A stretch of 5,184 nt of DNA from Planctomycetota bacterium (GTDB taxonomy: Bacteria; Planctomycetota; Phycisphaerae; Phycisphaerales; SM1A02): assembly GCA_027295435.1 (NCBI GenBank), contig JAPUKX010000283.1, positions 1-5,184 on the forward strand. The letters are read 5' to 3'. Below, one piece after another: positions 1-5,184 of this stretch. Every line of letters begins with the position of its first letter. Within the stretch, counting starts at the first letter, position 1. The translations under genes were made by a program, and so were the position numbers. Under the pieces are notes generated by a model. It saw only the letters and a list, made by a program, of their open reading frames with translations. It ran no database searches and was not told where the DNA came from.

Positions 1-2
1 TT

Positions 3-110
3 CGTGGTGCTCCGTCGCCGGCGGCAACCCCTGCGGCTCTGCTTCCCCCCGCCATAAGCGACGGGCTGCCGCACTCCAAGGTCAGCAGTGCCCTCGTTCG
101 ATGTAACTAA
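3..110 (+). other. Possible 3' tail of an upstream gene
   Basis: The reading frame starting at base 3 is open from the window edge to a TAA at 108-110. This stop overlaps the ATG of the next gene (TAATG), a junction often seen between translationally coupled genes. The visible 35 residues are Ala/Pro/Ser-rich at first and then mixed, with no recognisable domain. The other two forward frames stop at 55-57 and 104-106, and one reverse frame is also open, so the coding frame cannot be fixed from so short a piece. The TAATG overlap is the only real support. Confidence 0.2.
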
Positions 111-328
111 TGTCCAACCGCGTCGCCTGCGAAACCCTGGATGCCATGTGCTCGGTCTGCGAGGTCCATTGCGCGACCTGGCGGAATGAGGATTCTGACG
201 GCGACGGGTACTGGACGCTCGATGCCTGCGACGACCTTGGCCAGCGATGGATCGTCCACCACGACGATCTCCTGGAAGCGGTGGTGCTGCTGGGCGAGAA
301 ATTGCGAATCCGGGCACAGGCGTCGTGA
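110..328 (+). CDS. Small Cys-rich acidic hypothetical protein (72 aa)
   Basis: I do not recognise this protein and assign no function. It begins at ATG 110 and ends at TGA 326-328. The N-terminal third carries four cysteines (C7, C14, C17, C21) with a fifth at C40; C14-x-x-C17 could bind a metal or form a disulfide. Residues 28-33 read Asp-Ser-Asp-Gly-Asp-Gly, which resembles the start of a calcium loop, but no Asp or Glu sits at the twelfth loop position. The C-terminal half (residues 41-68) looks like a compact beta-alpha unit: Gly-Gln-Arg-Trp-Ile-Val, then an acidic turn, then an amphipathic helix. No signal peptide or membrane segment is visible, so it is probably cytoplasmic. Third codon positions are mostly G/C and the overlapping frames are Arg-rich shadows, which favours this frame. 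There is no Shine-Dalgarno sequence before the ATG; the TAATG overlap suggests coupling to an upstream gene. Confidence 0.5.
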   Translation: MSNRVACETLDAMCSVCEVHCATWRNEDSDGDGYWTLDACDDLGQRWIVHHDDLLEAVVLLGEKLRIRAQAS

Positions 329-380
329 CCCGCGGTTTGGGTCTAAGATCCGACAGCGGAGGTGTTCGATCTCATCCCGC

Positions 381-387
381 GAGGGAG
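381..387 (+). promoter_or_regulatory. Ribosome binding site of the 398 gene
   Basis: GAGGGAG lies 10 bases before ATG 398. It decides the start: the frame could also open at GTG 362, but that codon overlaps its own GGAGG (358-362) and would put a polar stretch with two Arg/Pro-type residues ahead of the signal peptide. ATG 398 gives a clean signal peptide directly. ATG 401 immediately follows and cannot be excluded. Confidence 0.5.
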
Positions 388-397
388 CGGCCTGGCA

Positions 398-1078
398 ATG
401 ATGCGCAATACATCATTTCGTCTGAACGCGACGGGGGTGGTGTTATTGGTTCTTGGTGGGTCAACAATTGGGCAGTCGCTACCCGACTGTACCATCGATT
501 TCGAGGAAAAGTGTCCTGACTTTGCTCTGGTATGCGGCGCGTCCTTCAGTGGTGGCGACGGCTGCCTCTTCGAGGGGCTGGAGTTCTGCTACAGCTCGGG
601 GTTCTTTGCGTATAAAGTGACCCCCGCCGCGCCCTTGACGATTACGTTGTCCGGCAACCTCACCAGCCTCGATCTATTCTTTGCTCATCAGGGTGTCGGC
701 ACTTCCGGCACGATGCACTTCTTCGACGCGGAGGTCGGCGGCAATGAGGTGGGCATCCCACTTGCGACCAACGGTGACTGCGACGTGGTCATGCCGCCGA
801 TGCAACTTCTCTCATTTACCACCCCCGTGCGCCGAATCGAGGTGACCGCGAGCGGTGGTCGTTTTGACGCCGTCTGGATCGACGACTTTCACGTCAATCC
901 CGTGCCGCCCTGTCCGGCCGACCTCGACGGCACCGGCGACGTGGGCATCCTCGACCTGCTAGCGCTGTTGGCAGCATGGGGACCCAACCCCGGCCATCCG
1001 GCTGACTTCGACGACGACGGCACGGTCGGCATCCTCGACCTGCTGGCGCTGCTGGCGAACTGGGGGCCGTGCGCGTAA
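398..1078 (+). CDS. Secreted beta-rich protein with C-terminal dockerin-like tag (226 aa)
   Basis: This is an exported protein of unknown ligand. Residues 1-27 form a signal peptide: Arg3 and Arg8 in the n-region, hydrophobic core Val14-Gly21, and likely cleavage near Ile24-Gly25/Gln26 or Ser27. Residues 31-64 hold five cysteines (C31, C39, C46, C56, C64), which suggests disulfides and an extracytoplasmic location. Residues 70-166 read as alternating beta-strands ending in Ala-Val-Trp-Ile-Asp-Asp-Phe-His-Val, an ending typical of secreted jelly-roll or lectin-like beta-sandwiches in planctomycetes; this fold is inferred. Residues 172-226 are a duplicated dockerin-like tag: Cys172, first loop D-L-D-G-T-G-D-V with Leu/Ala helix and Trp-Gly, a linker with Asn-Pro-Gly-His-Pro, second loop D-F-D-D-D-G-T-V with a near-identical helix, and Cys225 next to the end. 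The first loop has Thr where dockerins usually have Asp or Asn, so it may bind calcium weakly. No catalytic motif is seen. The gene sits 69 bases after the small ORF and 131 bases before the next tagged gene. Confidence 0.85.
   Translation: MMRNTSFRLNATGVVLLVLGGSTIGQSLPDCTIDFEEKCPDFALVCGASFSGGDGCLFEGLEFCYSSGFFAYKVTPAAPLTITLSGNLTSLDLFFAHQGVGTSGTMHFFDAEVGGNEVGIPLATNGDCDVVMPPMQLLSFTTPVRRIEVTASGGRFDAVWIDDFHVNPVPPCPADLDGTGDVGILDLLALLAAWGPNPGHPADFDDDGTVGILDLLALLANWGPCA
911..1075 (+). repeat. Dockerin-like tag coding module, copy 1
   Basis: This stretch encodes the 55-residue C-terminal tag of the first secreted protein. It is itself a tandem duplication: the two halves share the pattern Asp-x-Asp-x-x-Gly-x-Val-Gly-Ile-Leu-Asp-Leu-Leu-Ala-Leu-Leu-Ala-x-Trp-Gly. 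It aligns without gaps to the module at 3409-3573, with 46 of 55 residues identical by hand count. An exact 26-base DNA match lies at 1034-1059 and 3532-3557. Confidence 0.85.
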
Positions 1079-1154
1079 GCAGCCATGCGCCACACGGCTG
1101 GTCTGTAAAGCCACCCCGATTCCATCGGGAGTAGTCATGGTCTGACGCCAGCTC

Positions 1155-1182
1155 TTGCAATGCCGCCTCGCGACGGGATAAT
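1155..1182 (+). promoter_or_regulatory. Candidate sigma70-type promoter of the 1210 gene
   Basis: TTGCAA (1155-1160) and GATAAT (1177-1182) are separated by 16 bases, a reasonable match to the -35/-10 consensus in otherwise GC-rich DNA. Transcription would begin near 1189-1190 and give a leader of about 20 bases that includes the Shine-Dalgarno sequence. If real, the second tagged gene can be transcribed independently of the first. Promoter consensus in planctomycetes is poorly defined, so this is a candidate only. Confidence 0.4.
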
Positions 1183-1196
1183 ATTCTGCCAGTCGC

Positions 1197-1202
1197 AAGG
1201 AG
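1197..1202 (+). promoter_or_regulatory. Ribosome binding site of the 1210 gene
   Basis: AAGGAG ends 7 bases before ATG 1210. Strong match and good spacing fix this start, and the protein then opens with a signal peptide. Confidence 0.8.
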
Positions 1203-1209
1203 TCGGAGC

Positions 1210-3576
1210 ATGGTCCGTTTCGGAATGCCGATTGTGGCAGCGGTGGGCCTGTCAACGCTGCCCGTCAACGGCCAGTGGGTCGTCTTCAACGAAGACCCCT
1301 CGCGACTCAGCGCGCCCGCGGAGGTGGGTGCGGCCGATACCCAGGAGAAGGATTACGCGTGGGGCGATGTGGACTGCGATGGCGATATCGACCTGGTCGT
1401 GGTGCGCAAGGAGCCCTGGACGACGACGGGCAAGCGGCCCAACGTCCTGCTCATCAATGAGGCCGGGGTCCTCACGGATCGGACGGCGGACTTCGCTTCG
1501 GACTCCGACGTTGCCGGCGACAAGGGCTTCCTAACCCCCACCAACGACCGCGACGTGGTCCTGGTGGACGTGAATGGCGACGGATGGCTTGACATTGTCA
1601 CCGCGGTCACCCTCACCGACAACCAGGCCAAGCACTTGTCTCACCCCAGGGTCTACATCAACAAGGGCGAGATCGGCGGCGCCTGGCAGGGGTTCCGCTA
1701 TGAAGATGATCGAATCCCGCAGATGCATCCCACAGCGGGGCCGAGGTTCTGTGCGGTCTCGGCCGGCGATGTCACCGGTGACGGCGCGCCGGACCTCTTC
1801 TTCAGCGATTACGACGACGGCGGGACACAGATCTTCGACTTCAACGATCGATTGCTGATCAACGACGGCAACGGCTTCTTTACCGATGAAACCGCCGCGC
1901 GTCTGACACCTCAGATGTACATCTCGGTGTTCGGCATCGCTAACGCTATCGTCGACATGAACGGTGACGGCGTGAAGGACATTGTACGGTTGACGGCGAA
2001 CGGCGAGCCGTACCATATCGGCGTGGCCTACAACAACCCCGCTGGCCAAGGCTTCTTCAACCTGTATGACCAGATCTACAACCTCTCTGCGTATCACTCC
2101 GCTGTTGGAGATCTGAACGGCGACGGGCGGATGGACGTGGTTGCCATTGACGACGGTGTCGATCGTTACCTGCTCAACGAAGGCAATGACGCGCAGGGGA
2201 TGGCCGACTTTTCGAACTCCGTCTTTCCACCGCAGACCGGCATCCTGCATGCGGGCAACGTGGTGATCGAGGACCTTGACAAAGACGGCTGGAACGATGT
2301 CATCATCGCCGATGTGGATGTGACGCTCCCTGGATGCTCAGACCGGACCTTTATCTTTCACAACCTGTGCAACGGACCGAACGTTTCGTTCCTGGAAGAC
2401 GGACAGGTCATCCCGTTTGATATGCTCGCCGGCGTGCACGATGTCGCGGCGTTCGACATCGATGACAACGGCTGGATTGACCTGGTGATCGGGCGGTGTA
2501 CCGGCACACAGATCTGGATGAACGAGCCGCCGGTGGGCGTGGTGTTCTCCTACCCCGGTGGTCTTCCGGACCTGATCGACGCGGGCGAGGTCACCGTCTT
2601 CGAGGTGCAGCTCGATCCGTTCGGGGAGACGATCGTCCCCGGCAGCTCGGCGATCCATGTTTCGCAAAATGAATCTCCGTTTGTGGAGACACCCCTCACT
2701 GAACTCGGCGAGATTCTTTATCGGGCAGCCCTTCCCGCTGGAGTATGCGCTGACCGCTTCGATTTCTACTTGAGTACCGAGCTCACGGGCGGGCTCACAT
2801 TTACCGATCCACCCTCGGCGCCAGCGGTGACCTACAGGGCGGTCGCCACGTCGGATCCGGAGGTCCTGATCTCAGACAGCATCGAGGGTGATGTCTCCGG
2901 GTGGACGATCGTCAATGATCCTTCCCTGACCGCCGGCGCTTGGGAGCAGGCTGAACCAAACGTGACGATCTACGGAAACGGGATCGCGGCGCCCGGTGAA
3001 GACGCTACACCGGACGGAACAATGGCGTTCGTCACCGAGAACGGTCCTCCGGGCGGCGATGCCTCCTCCTCGGACGTGGACGGCGGGCCGACGTACCTGC
3101 GGTCACCAGTCATCGACCTGGACGGCACCGACGCGCTTGTCACCTACGCCCGATGGGCATTCACCGCGCTCGGCGCGCCAGATGCGCTTACCGTCGAGGT
3201 GTCCAACGATGCGGGCGACAACTGGACGCTGGTTGAGTCCGTGTTAGACACCGCGGGCGCGTGGGAGACTGCGAGCTTCTTCGTCGGCGACTACGTGACC
3301 CCCACGTCGGGGGTGCAGTTGCGCTTCGGCATCTGTGACTGCCCGAACGACTCGGTGACCGAAGCAGGGATCGACGACTTCGAGGTCACTGTGATCTGCG
3401 GCACCGCGTGTGCAGCCGACCTCGACGGGAACGGAAGCGTGGGCATTCTGGATCTCCTGGTATTGCTGAGCGCCTGGGGCACCAACCCCGGCCATCCCGC
3501 CGACTTTGACGGTGACGGCACCGTCGGCATTCTCGACCTGCTGGCGCTGCTGGCGAATTGGGGGCGGTGTCCGTGA
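1210..3576 (+). CDS. Secreted VCBS/FG-GAP propeller protein with jelly-roll-like domain and dockerin-like tag (788 aa)
   Basis: This is a large exported, probably calcium-binding protein. Residues 1-21 are a signal peptide (Arg3, hydrophobic core 5-18, likely cleavage after Val-Asn-Gly21). Residues about 40-435 contain seven D-x-D/N-x-D/N-G-x-x-D loops, at 53-61, 120-128, 187-195, 249-257, 301-309, 355-363 and 416-424. Each is followed by hydrophobic strands and often by an Asn-rich Leu/Ile-x-Asn turn. This is the signature of VCBS/FG-GAP repeats (integrin-alpha-like), and seven repeats fit a closed seven-bladed beta-propeller. Residues about 436-550 are a beta-rich region I cannot name. Residues about 556-728 form a jelly-roll-like domain running from Glu-Gly-Asp-Val-Ser-Gly-Trp to Ser-Val-Thr-Glu-Ala-Gly-Ile-Asp-Asp-Phe, a module I know from other planctomycete secreted proteins. 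Residues 734-788 are the duplicated dockerin-like tag bracketed by Cys734 and Cys787; its second loop D-F-D-G-D-G-T-V is complete. No protease or glycosidase active site is visible. Ligand binding or surface structure is the likely role, by inference. Confidence 0.92.
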   Translation: MVRFGMPIVAAVGLSTLPVNGQWVVFNEDPSRLSAPAEVGAADTQEKDYAWGDVDCDGDIDLVVVRKEPWTTTGKRPNVLLINEAGVLTDRTADFASDSDVAGDKGFLTPTNDRDVVLVDVNGDGWLDIVTAVTLTDNQAKHLSHPRVYINKGEIGGAWQGFRYEDDRIPQMHPTAGPRFCAVSAGDVTGDGAPDLFFSDYDDGGTQIFDFNDRLLINDGNGFFTDETAARLTPQMYISVFGIANAIVDMNGDGVKDIVRLTANGEPYHIGVAYNNPAGQGFFNLYDQIYNLSAYHSAVGDLNGDGRMDVVAIDDGVDRYLLNEGNDAQGMADFSNSVFPPQTGILHAGNVVIEDLDKDGWNDVIIADVDVTLPGCSDRTFIFHNLCNGPNVSFLEDGQVIPFDMLAGVHDVAAFDIDDNGWIDLVIGRCTGTQIWMNEPPVGVVFSYPGGLPDLIDAGEVTVFEVQLDPFGETIVPGSSAIHVSQNESPFVETPLTELGEILYRAALPAGVCADRFDFYLSTELTGGLTFTDPPSAPAVTYRAVATSDPEVLISDSIEGDVSGWTIVNDPSLTAGAWEQAEPNVTIYGNGIAAPGEDATPDGTMAFVTENGPPGGDASSSDVDGGPTYLRSPVIDLDGTDALVTYARWAFTALGAPDALTVEVSNDAGDNWTLVESVLDTAGAWETASFFVGDYVTPTSGVQLRFGICDCPNDSVTEAGIDDFEVTVICGTACAADLDGNGSVGILDLLVLLSAWGTNPGHPADFDGDGTVGILDLLALLANWGRCP
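1366..2481 (+). repeat. Seven VCBS/FG-GAP calcium-loop repeats
   Basis: The segment encodes the seven calcium loops of the propeller, starting at 1366, 1567, 1768, 1954, 2110, 2272 and 2455. Spacing between loops is 52 to 67 residues, within the usual range for blades of this family. The first loop has a Cys at its fourth position (Asp-Val-Asp-Cys-Asp-Gly). The last has Asp-Asn-Gly in place of Asp-Gly at its centre. The copies are diverged at DNA level, so this is an old protein-level repeat. Confidence 0.85.
3409..3573 (+). repeat. Dockerin-like tag coding module, copy 2
   Basis: This is the 55-residue tag of the propeller protein, collinear with the copy at 911-1075 and differing at nine residues. 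The linker Thr-Asn-Pro-Gly-His-Pro-Ala-Asp-Phe-Asp and the second helix are almost unchanged; substitutions cluster in the first half and at the last three residues. Confidence 0.85.
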
Positions 3577-3955
3577 GCAGGCGGTCGAGGCGGGCCTATT
3601 CCGGCAACAAACCAGCATCACGCAAGCGCTCGCGCGCGAGACGAATCCATTTCAGCCGCGCTTCGGAAGCAATCCACAGATGAGGTGTCGAGAAGAATGA
3701 ACTGTTCCGACATCTGCGCAGCCCATCGAATGCGTGCCAGATTCGGGCCACAAACGACCCGTCGCCGGCAAAACGAAGCTCTTCACACAGTGCGATTTGC
3801 AGTTGCGCTGAATATTGGACCGATACGGACGCAGATCAGCGTTAGATCAAGAAAGAGCGCACTCTTGCGAGATAATGCAACAGGCGACCGTGTCGTGCGG
3901 ATCATGGCGTAGGTCACGCCTTGGTACCACATAAGCACCTTCCCTTGGCTCCGCT
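3577..3955 (+). other. 379-base intergenic region without a convincing gene
   Basis: I see no supported gene here. GC content is visibly lower than in the flanking genes, and the one open frame (3685-3912) has Arg-rich, compositionally odd translation and no good Shine-Dalgarno spacing. Small inverted repeats are present: a 12-base palindrome at 3629-3640; AAGAG/CTCTT at 3853-3857 and 3862-3866 with a four-base loop; GGCGT/ACGCC at 3906-3910 and 3916-3920 with a five-base loop. None is followed by a T run. A -10-like GATAAT occurs at 3871-3876, but no good -35 lies 16-18 bases upstream, so a promoter for the next gene is only suggested. Confidence 0.55.
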
Positions 3956-5184
3956 ATGATTCAACCCGCCGTCTTGCTGTTTTCGTTCATCATGTCGAAC
4001 TTCTTTACGCTTGCAGCCGGCGCGCAGTGCACATCTGACCCTGGGCCAAAGTTGCTGGCGTCGGACGGCGCCGCAGGCGATGCGTTCGGGCTCTCCGTTG
4101 AGATCGACGGAAGCATCATCGCCATCGGCGCCATTTGGGACGATGATAACGGCTTCAATTCAGGCTCGGTCTACGTCTACGTTCTCGACAACCAAGGCGT
4201 TTGGGGCGAGACCTTCAAGATCGTTCCCGCCGACGGCGATCCGGAGGATGTATTCGGCCGCTCTGTGGCCGTGGGCAGAGACACGATTCTCGTCGGCGCC
4301 AACGGCGACGATGACAACGGATTCGACGCCGGTGCTGGTTACGTCTTCGTTCAGGACGGCGACAGCTGGGTCCAGCAGGCAAAGCTGTTGGCAAATGACG
4401 GGGCAGCTGTGGATTCGGTTGGTTGGAGGGTCGATCTTGACGGCGACACCGCTGTCCTTTCAGCCCACCGCGACGATGACGCCGGGAGCAGCAGCGGAGC
4501 CGCGTACGTATTTGTCCGGGACGCCAAAGACAACTGGACCCAGGAGGCTAAGCTGACCGCATCAGACGCAGCCGCCGGCGACGAGTTTGGGCACGATGTC
4601 GCTGTGAGTGGTGATACGATCTTCGTGGGCGCGTACAAAGACGACGATCATGGTTCATCGTCCGGTTCGGTCTACATATTCGAGCGCGACGCCGACGATC
4701 GGTGGCTGCCGATTGGCAAGTTGACGGCGTCGGATGCGAATGCAGGTTACCACTATGGTCGTTTTCTTGACCTTTCCGGCGACACGGCGCTGATTGGTTC
4801 GCCGTTCCACCACCCGCTGAACTTTGGGGCGGCCTATGTCATCCGTCGAGTAAACGGTGTCTGGTCCGAGGAGACGATGTTGACCGCCGACGTCCCCACG
4901 ACGCAGGAGTGGTTCGGTAGCTCCGTCTCCATCGACGGTGAGACGGCGCTCATCGGATCCTTCTACGGCGAAGGCAATCATCCCGGCGAGGCGTACGTCT
5001 TTCACGATGTAGGCGACGCATGGACGCTCGTGGCCAACCCGACGGCATTCGACGGATCGATCGGCGACGGCTTCGGTCGGACGGTCGCACTCCACGGTGG
5101 CAACGCCGTCGTTGGGGCGAGCGCCAATGATGATCAGGGATCAGGTTCCGGGTCCGCTTACACCTTCTGGATCGATTGCCCGGG
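3956..5184 (+). CDS. Secreted FG-GAP beta-propeller protein, 3' end outside the window (409+ aa)
   Basis: The frame opens at ATG 3956; an in-frame TAA at 3932-3934 limits how far upstream it could start. It stays open to the last base. Residues 1-23 look like a signal peptide (hydrophobic 5-21, likely cleavage Ala-Gly-Ala23/Gln24), though the n-region unusually lacks Lys or Arg. ATG 3992 (Met13) is an alternative start but would leave a short signal. No Shine-Dalgarno sequence is visible. Residues 32-406 contain seven repeats of 53-56 residues, starting at 32, 88, 143, 199, 255, 308 and 361. Each follows the plan K-L-x-A-x-D-G-A-x-G-D-x-FG-x-S-V-x-x-x-G-D-T-x-x-x-G-A, an acidic DDD-x-G loop, SG-x-Y-V-F, then x-W. 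This matches the FG-GAP_2-type repeat family, and seven copies fit a complete seven-bladed propeller. The acidic loop is intact in blades 1-4, reduced in 7 and lost in 5 and 6. The last visible residues are Asp-Cys-Pro-Gly; in the two upstream proteins a Cys at this point opens the dockerin-like tag. Ligand unknown. Confidence 0.9.
   Translation, partial: MIQPAVLLFSFIMSNFFTLAAGAQCTSDPGPKLLASDGAAGDAFGLSVEIDGSIIAIGAIWDDDNGFNSGSVYVYVLDNQGVWGETFKIVPADGDPEDVFGRSVAVGRDTILVGANGDDDNGFDAGAGYVFVQDGDSWVQQAKLLANDGAAVDSVGWRVDLDGDTAVLSAHRDDDAGSSSGAAYVFVRDAKDNWTQEAKLTASDAAAGDEFGHDVAVSGDTIFVGAYKDDDHGSSSGSVYIFERDADDRWLPIGKLTASDANAGYHYGRFLDLSGDTALIGSPFHHPLNFGAAYVIRRVNGVWSEETMLTADVPTTQEWFGSSVSIDGETALIGSFYGEGNHPGEAYVFHDVGDAWTLVANPTAFDGSIGDGFGRTVALHGGNAVVGASANDDQGSGSGSAYTFWIDCP
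4049..5173 (+). repeat. Seven tandem FG-GAP blades
   Basis: The blades begin at 4049, 4217, 4382, 4550, 4718, 4877 and 5036. Blades 1 and 2 share Asp-Asp-Asp-Asn-Gly-Phe in the acidic loop. Blades 3 and 4 share Asp-Asp-Asp-x-Gly-Ser-Ser-Ser-Gly. Blades 5 and 6 are shorter by about three residues and lack the triple Asp. The pairwise likeness suggests growth by duplication of blades or blade pairs, but DNA divergence is high enough that this is not recent. Confidence 0.85.

Larger units (their letters stand above)
1079..1209 (+). other. Intergenic region between the two tagged genes
   Basis: This 131-base region has no gene I believe in. It contains a small perfect hairpin (CCCGAT 1115-1120 pairing with ATCGGG 1124-1129, three-base loop) that lacks a following T run and so is not a convincing intrinsic terminator. 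A sigma70-like promoter and the ribosome binding site of the next gene follow. Confidence 0.6.

Noticed and set aside
110..328. Asp-Ser-Asp-Gly-Asp-Gly in the small protein considered as an EF-hand or dockerin loop
   Set aside because: The twelfth loop position is Ala rather than Asp or Glu, and no flanking helices or second loop are present.
362..397. GTG 362 as the start of the first tagged gene
   Set aside because: Its only Shine-Dalgarno candidate overlaps the codon itself. ATG 398 has GAGGGAG at a good distance and begins directly with a normal signal peptide.
1115..1129. Hairpin after the first tagged gene considered as an intrinsic terminator
   Set aside because: The six-pair stem with a three-base loop is perfect, but no T run follows and it sits 37 bases after the stop. 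Too weak to call.
1531..2250. 239-residue open frame on the minus strand
   Set aside because: It lies wholly antisense to the VCBS propeller. Its Val/Asp/His-rich translation is the complement of repeated Asp/Asn/Gly codons, and the + strand gene has a strong ribosome binding site, signal peptide and seven domain repeats.
3629..3640. 12-base palindrome CTCGCGCGCGAG considered as an operator or terminator
   Set aside because: Short CG-rich palindromes arise easily in GC-rich DNA. It has no T run and lies far from any start codon.
3685..3912. 75-residue + strand open frame in the gap
   Set aside because: The translation is Arg-rich, its codon third positions are unlike those of the real genes, the nearest GAGG is too far from ATG 3697, and there is no recognisable domain. 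A decayed gene cannot be excluded.
4011..4556. 181-residue + strand frame rich in Ser, Thr, Ala and Arg
   Set aside because: This is a +1 shadow of the propeller gene that starts at 3956. The low-complexity composition is what shifted Asp/Gly-rich repeats produce.
4655..5095. 146-residue open frame on the minus strand
   Set aside because: It is antisense to blades 4-7 of the third propeller. Its Arg/Val-rich translation has no motif, whereas the + strand frame shows clear FG-GAP repeats.

Overview
The window looks like chromosomal DNA of a GC-rich planctomycete (Phycisphaerae-like), most likely an environmental lineage. The evidence is a set of exported proteins that end in a duplicated, Leu/Ala-rich dockerin-like tag of the D-x-D-G-x-G-x-V-G-I-L-D-L-L-A-L-L-A-x-W-G type. 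Their large extracellular modules are Asp/Gly-rich beta-propellers, and codon third positions are mostly G or C. No RNA gene, insertion sequence, CRISPR array or phage gene is visible.

Layout, all on the + strand. Positions 1-109 may hold the tail of an upstream gene. Positions 110-328 encode a 72-residue Cys-rich acidic hypothetical protein. Positions 398-1078 encode a 226-residue secreted beta-rich protein with a 55-residue C-terminal tag. A 131-base gap follows, with a hairpin and a good sigma70-like promoter. Positions 1210-3576 encode a 788-residue secreted protein: a seven-repeat VCBS/FG-GAP-type propeller, a middle region, a jelly-roll-like domain and the same tag. A 379-base gap has lower GC and no convincing gene. 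A third gene starts at 3956 and runs off the end; it encodes a seven-repeat propeller of the other FG-GAP type (FG-x-S-V ... DDDNG ... SG-x-YVF). The window stops at Asp-Cys-Pro-Gly, where the tag would be expected to begin.

The three large genes share a design rather than an ectodomain: signal peptide, extracellular beta-structure, then (seen in two, predicted in the third) a Cys-bracketed duplicated calcium-loop tag. The simplest reading is a cluster of secreted or surface-displayed proteins sorted or anchored by one common C-terminal module. No enzyme active site is recognisable, so ligand or glycan binding, adhesion or cell-surface structure is more likely than catalysis; this is inference. 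The tag family is known in planctomycetes but its partner is not, and no cohesin-like receptor is in this window.
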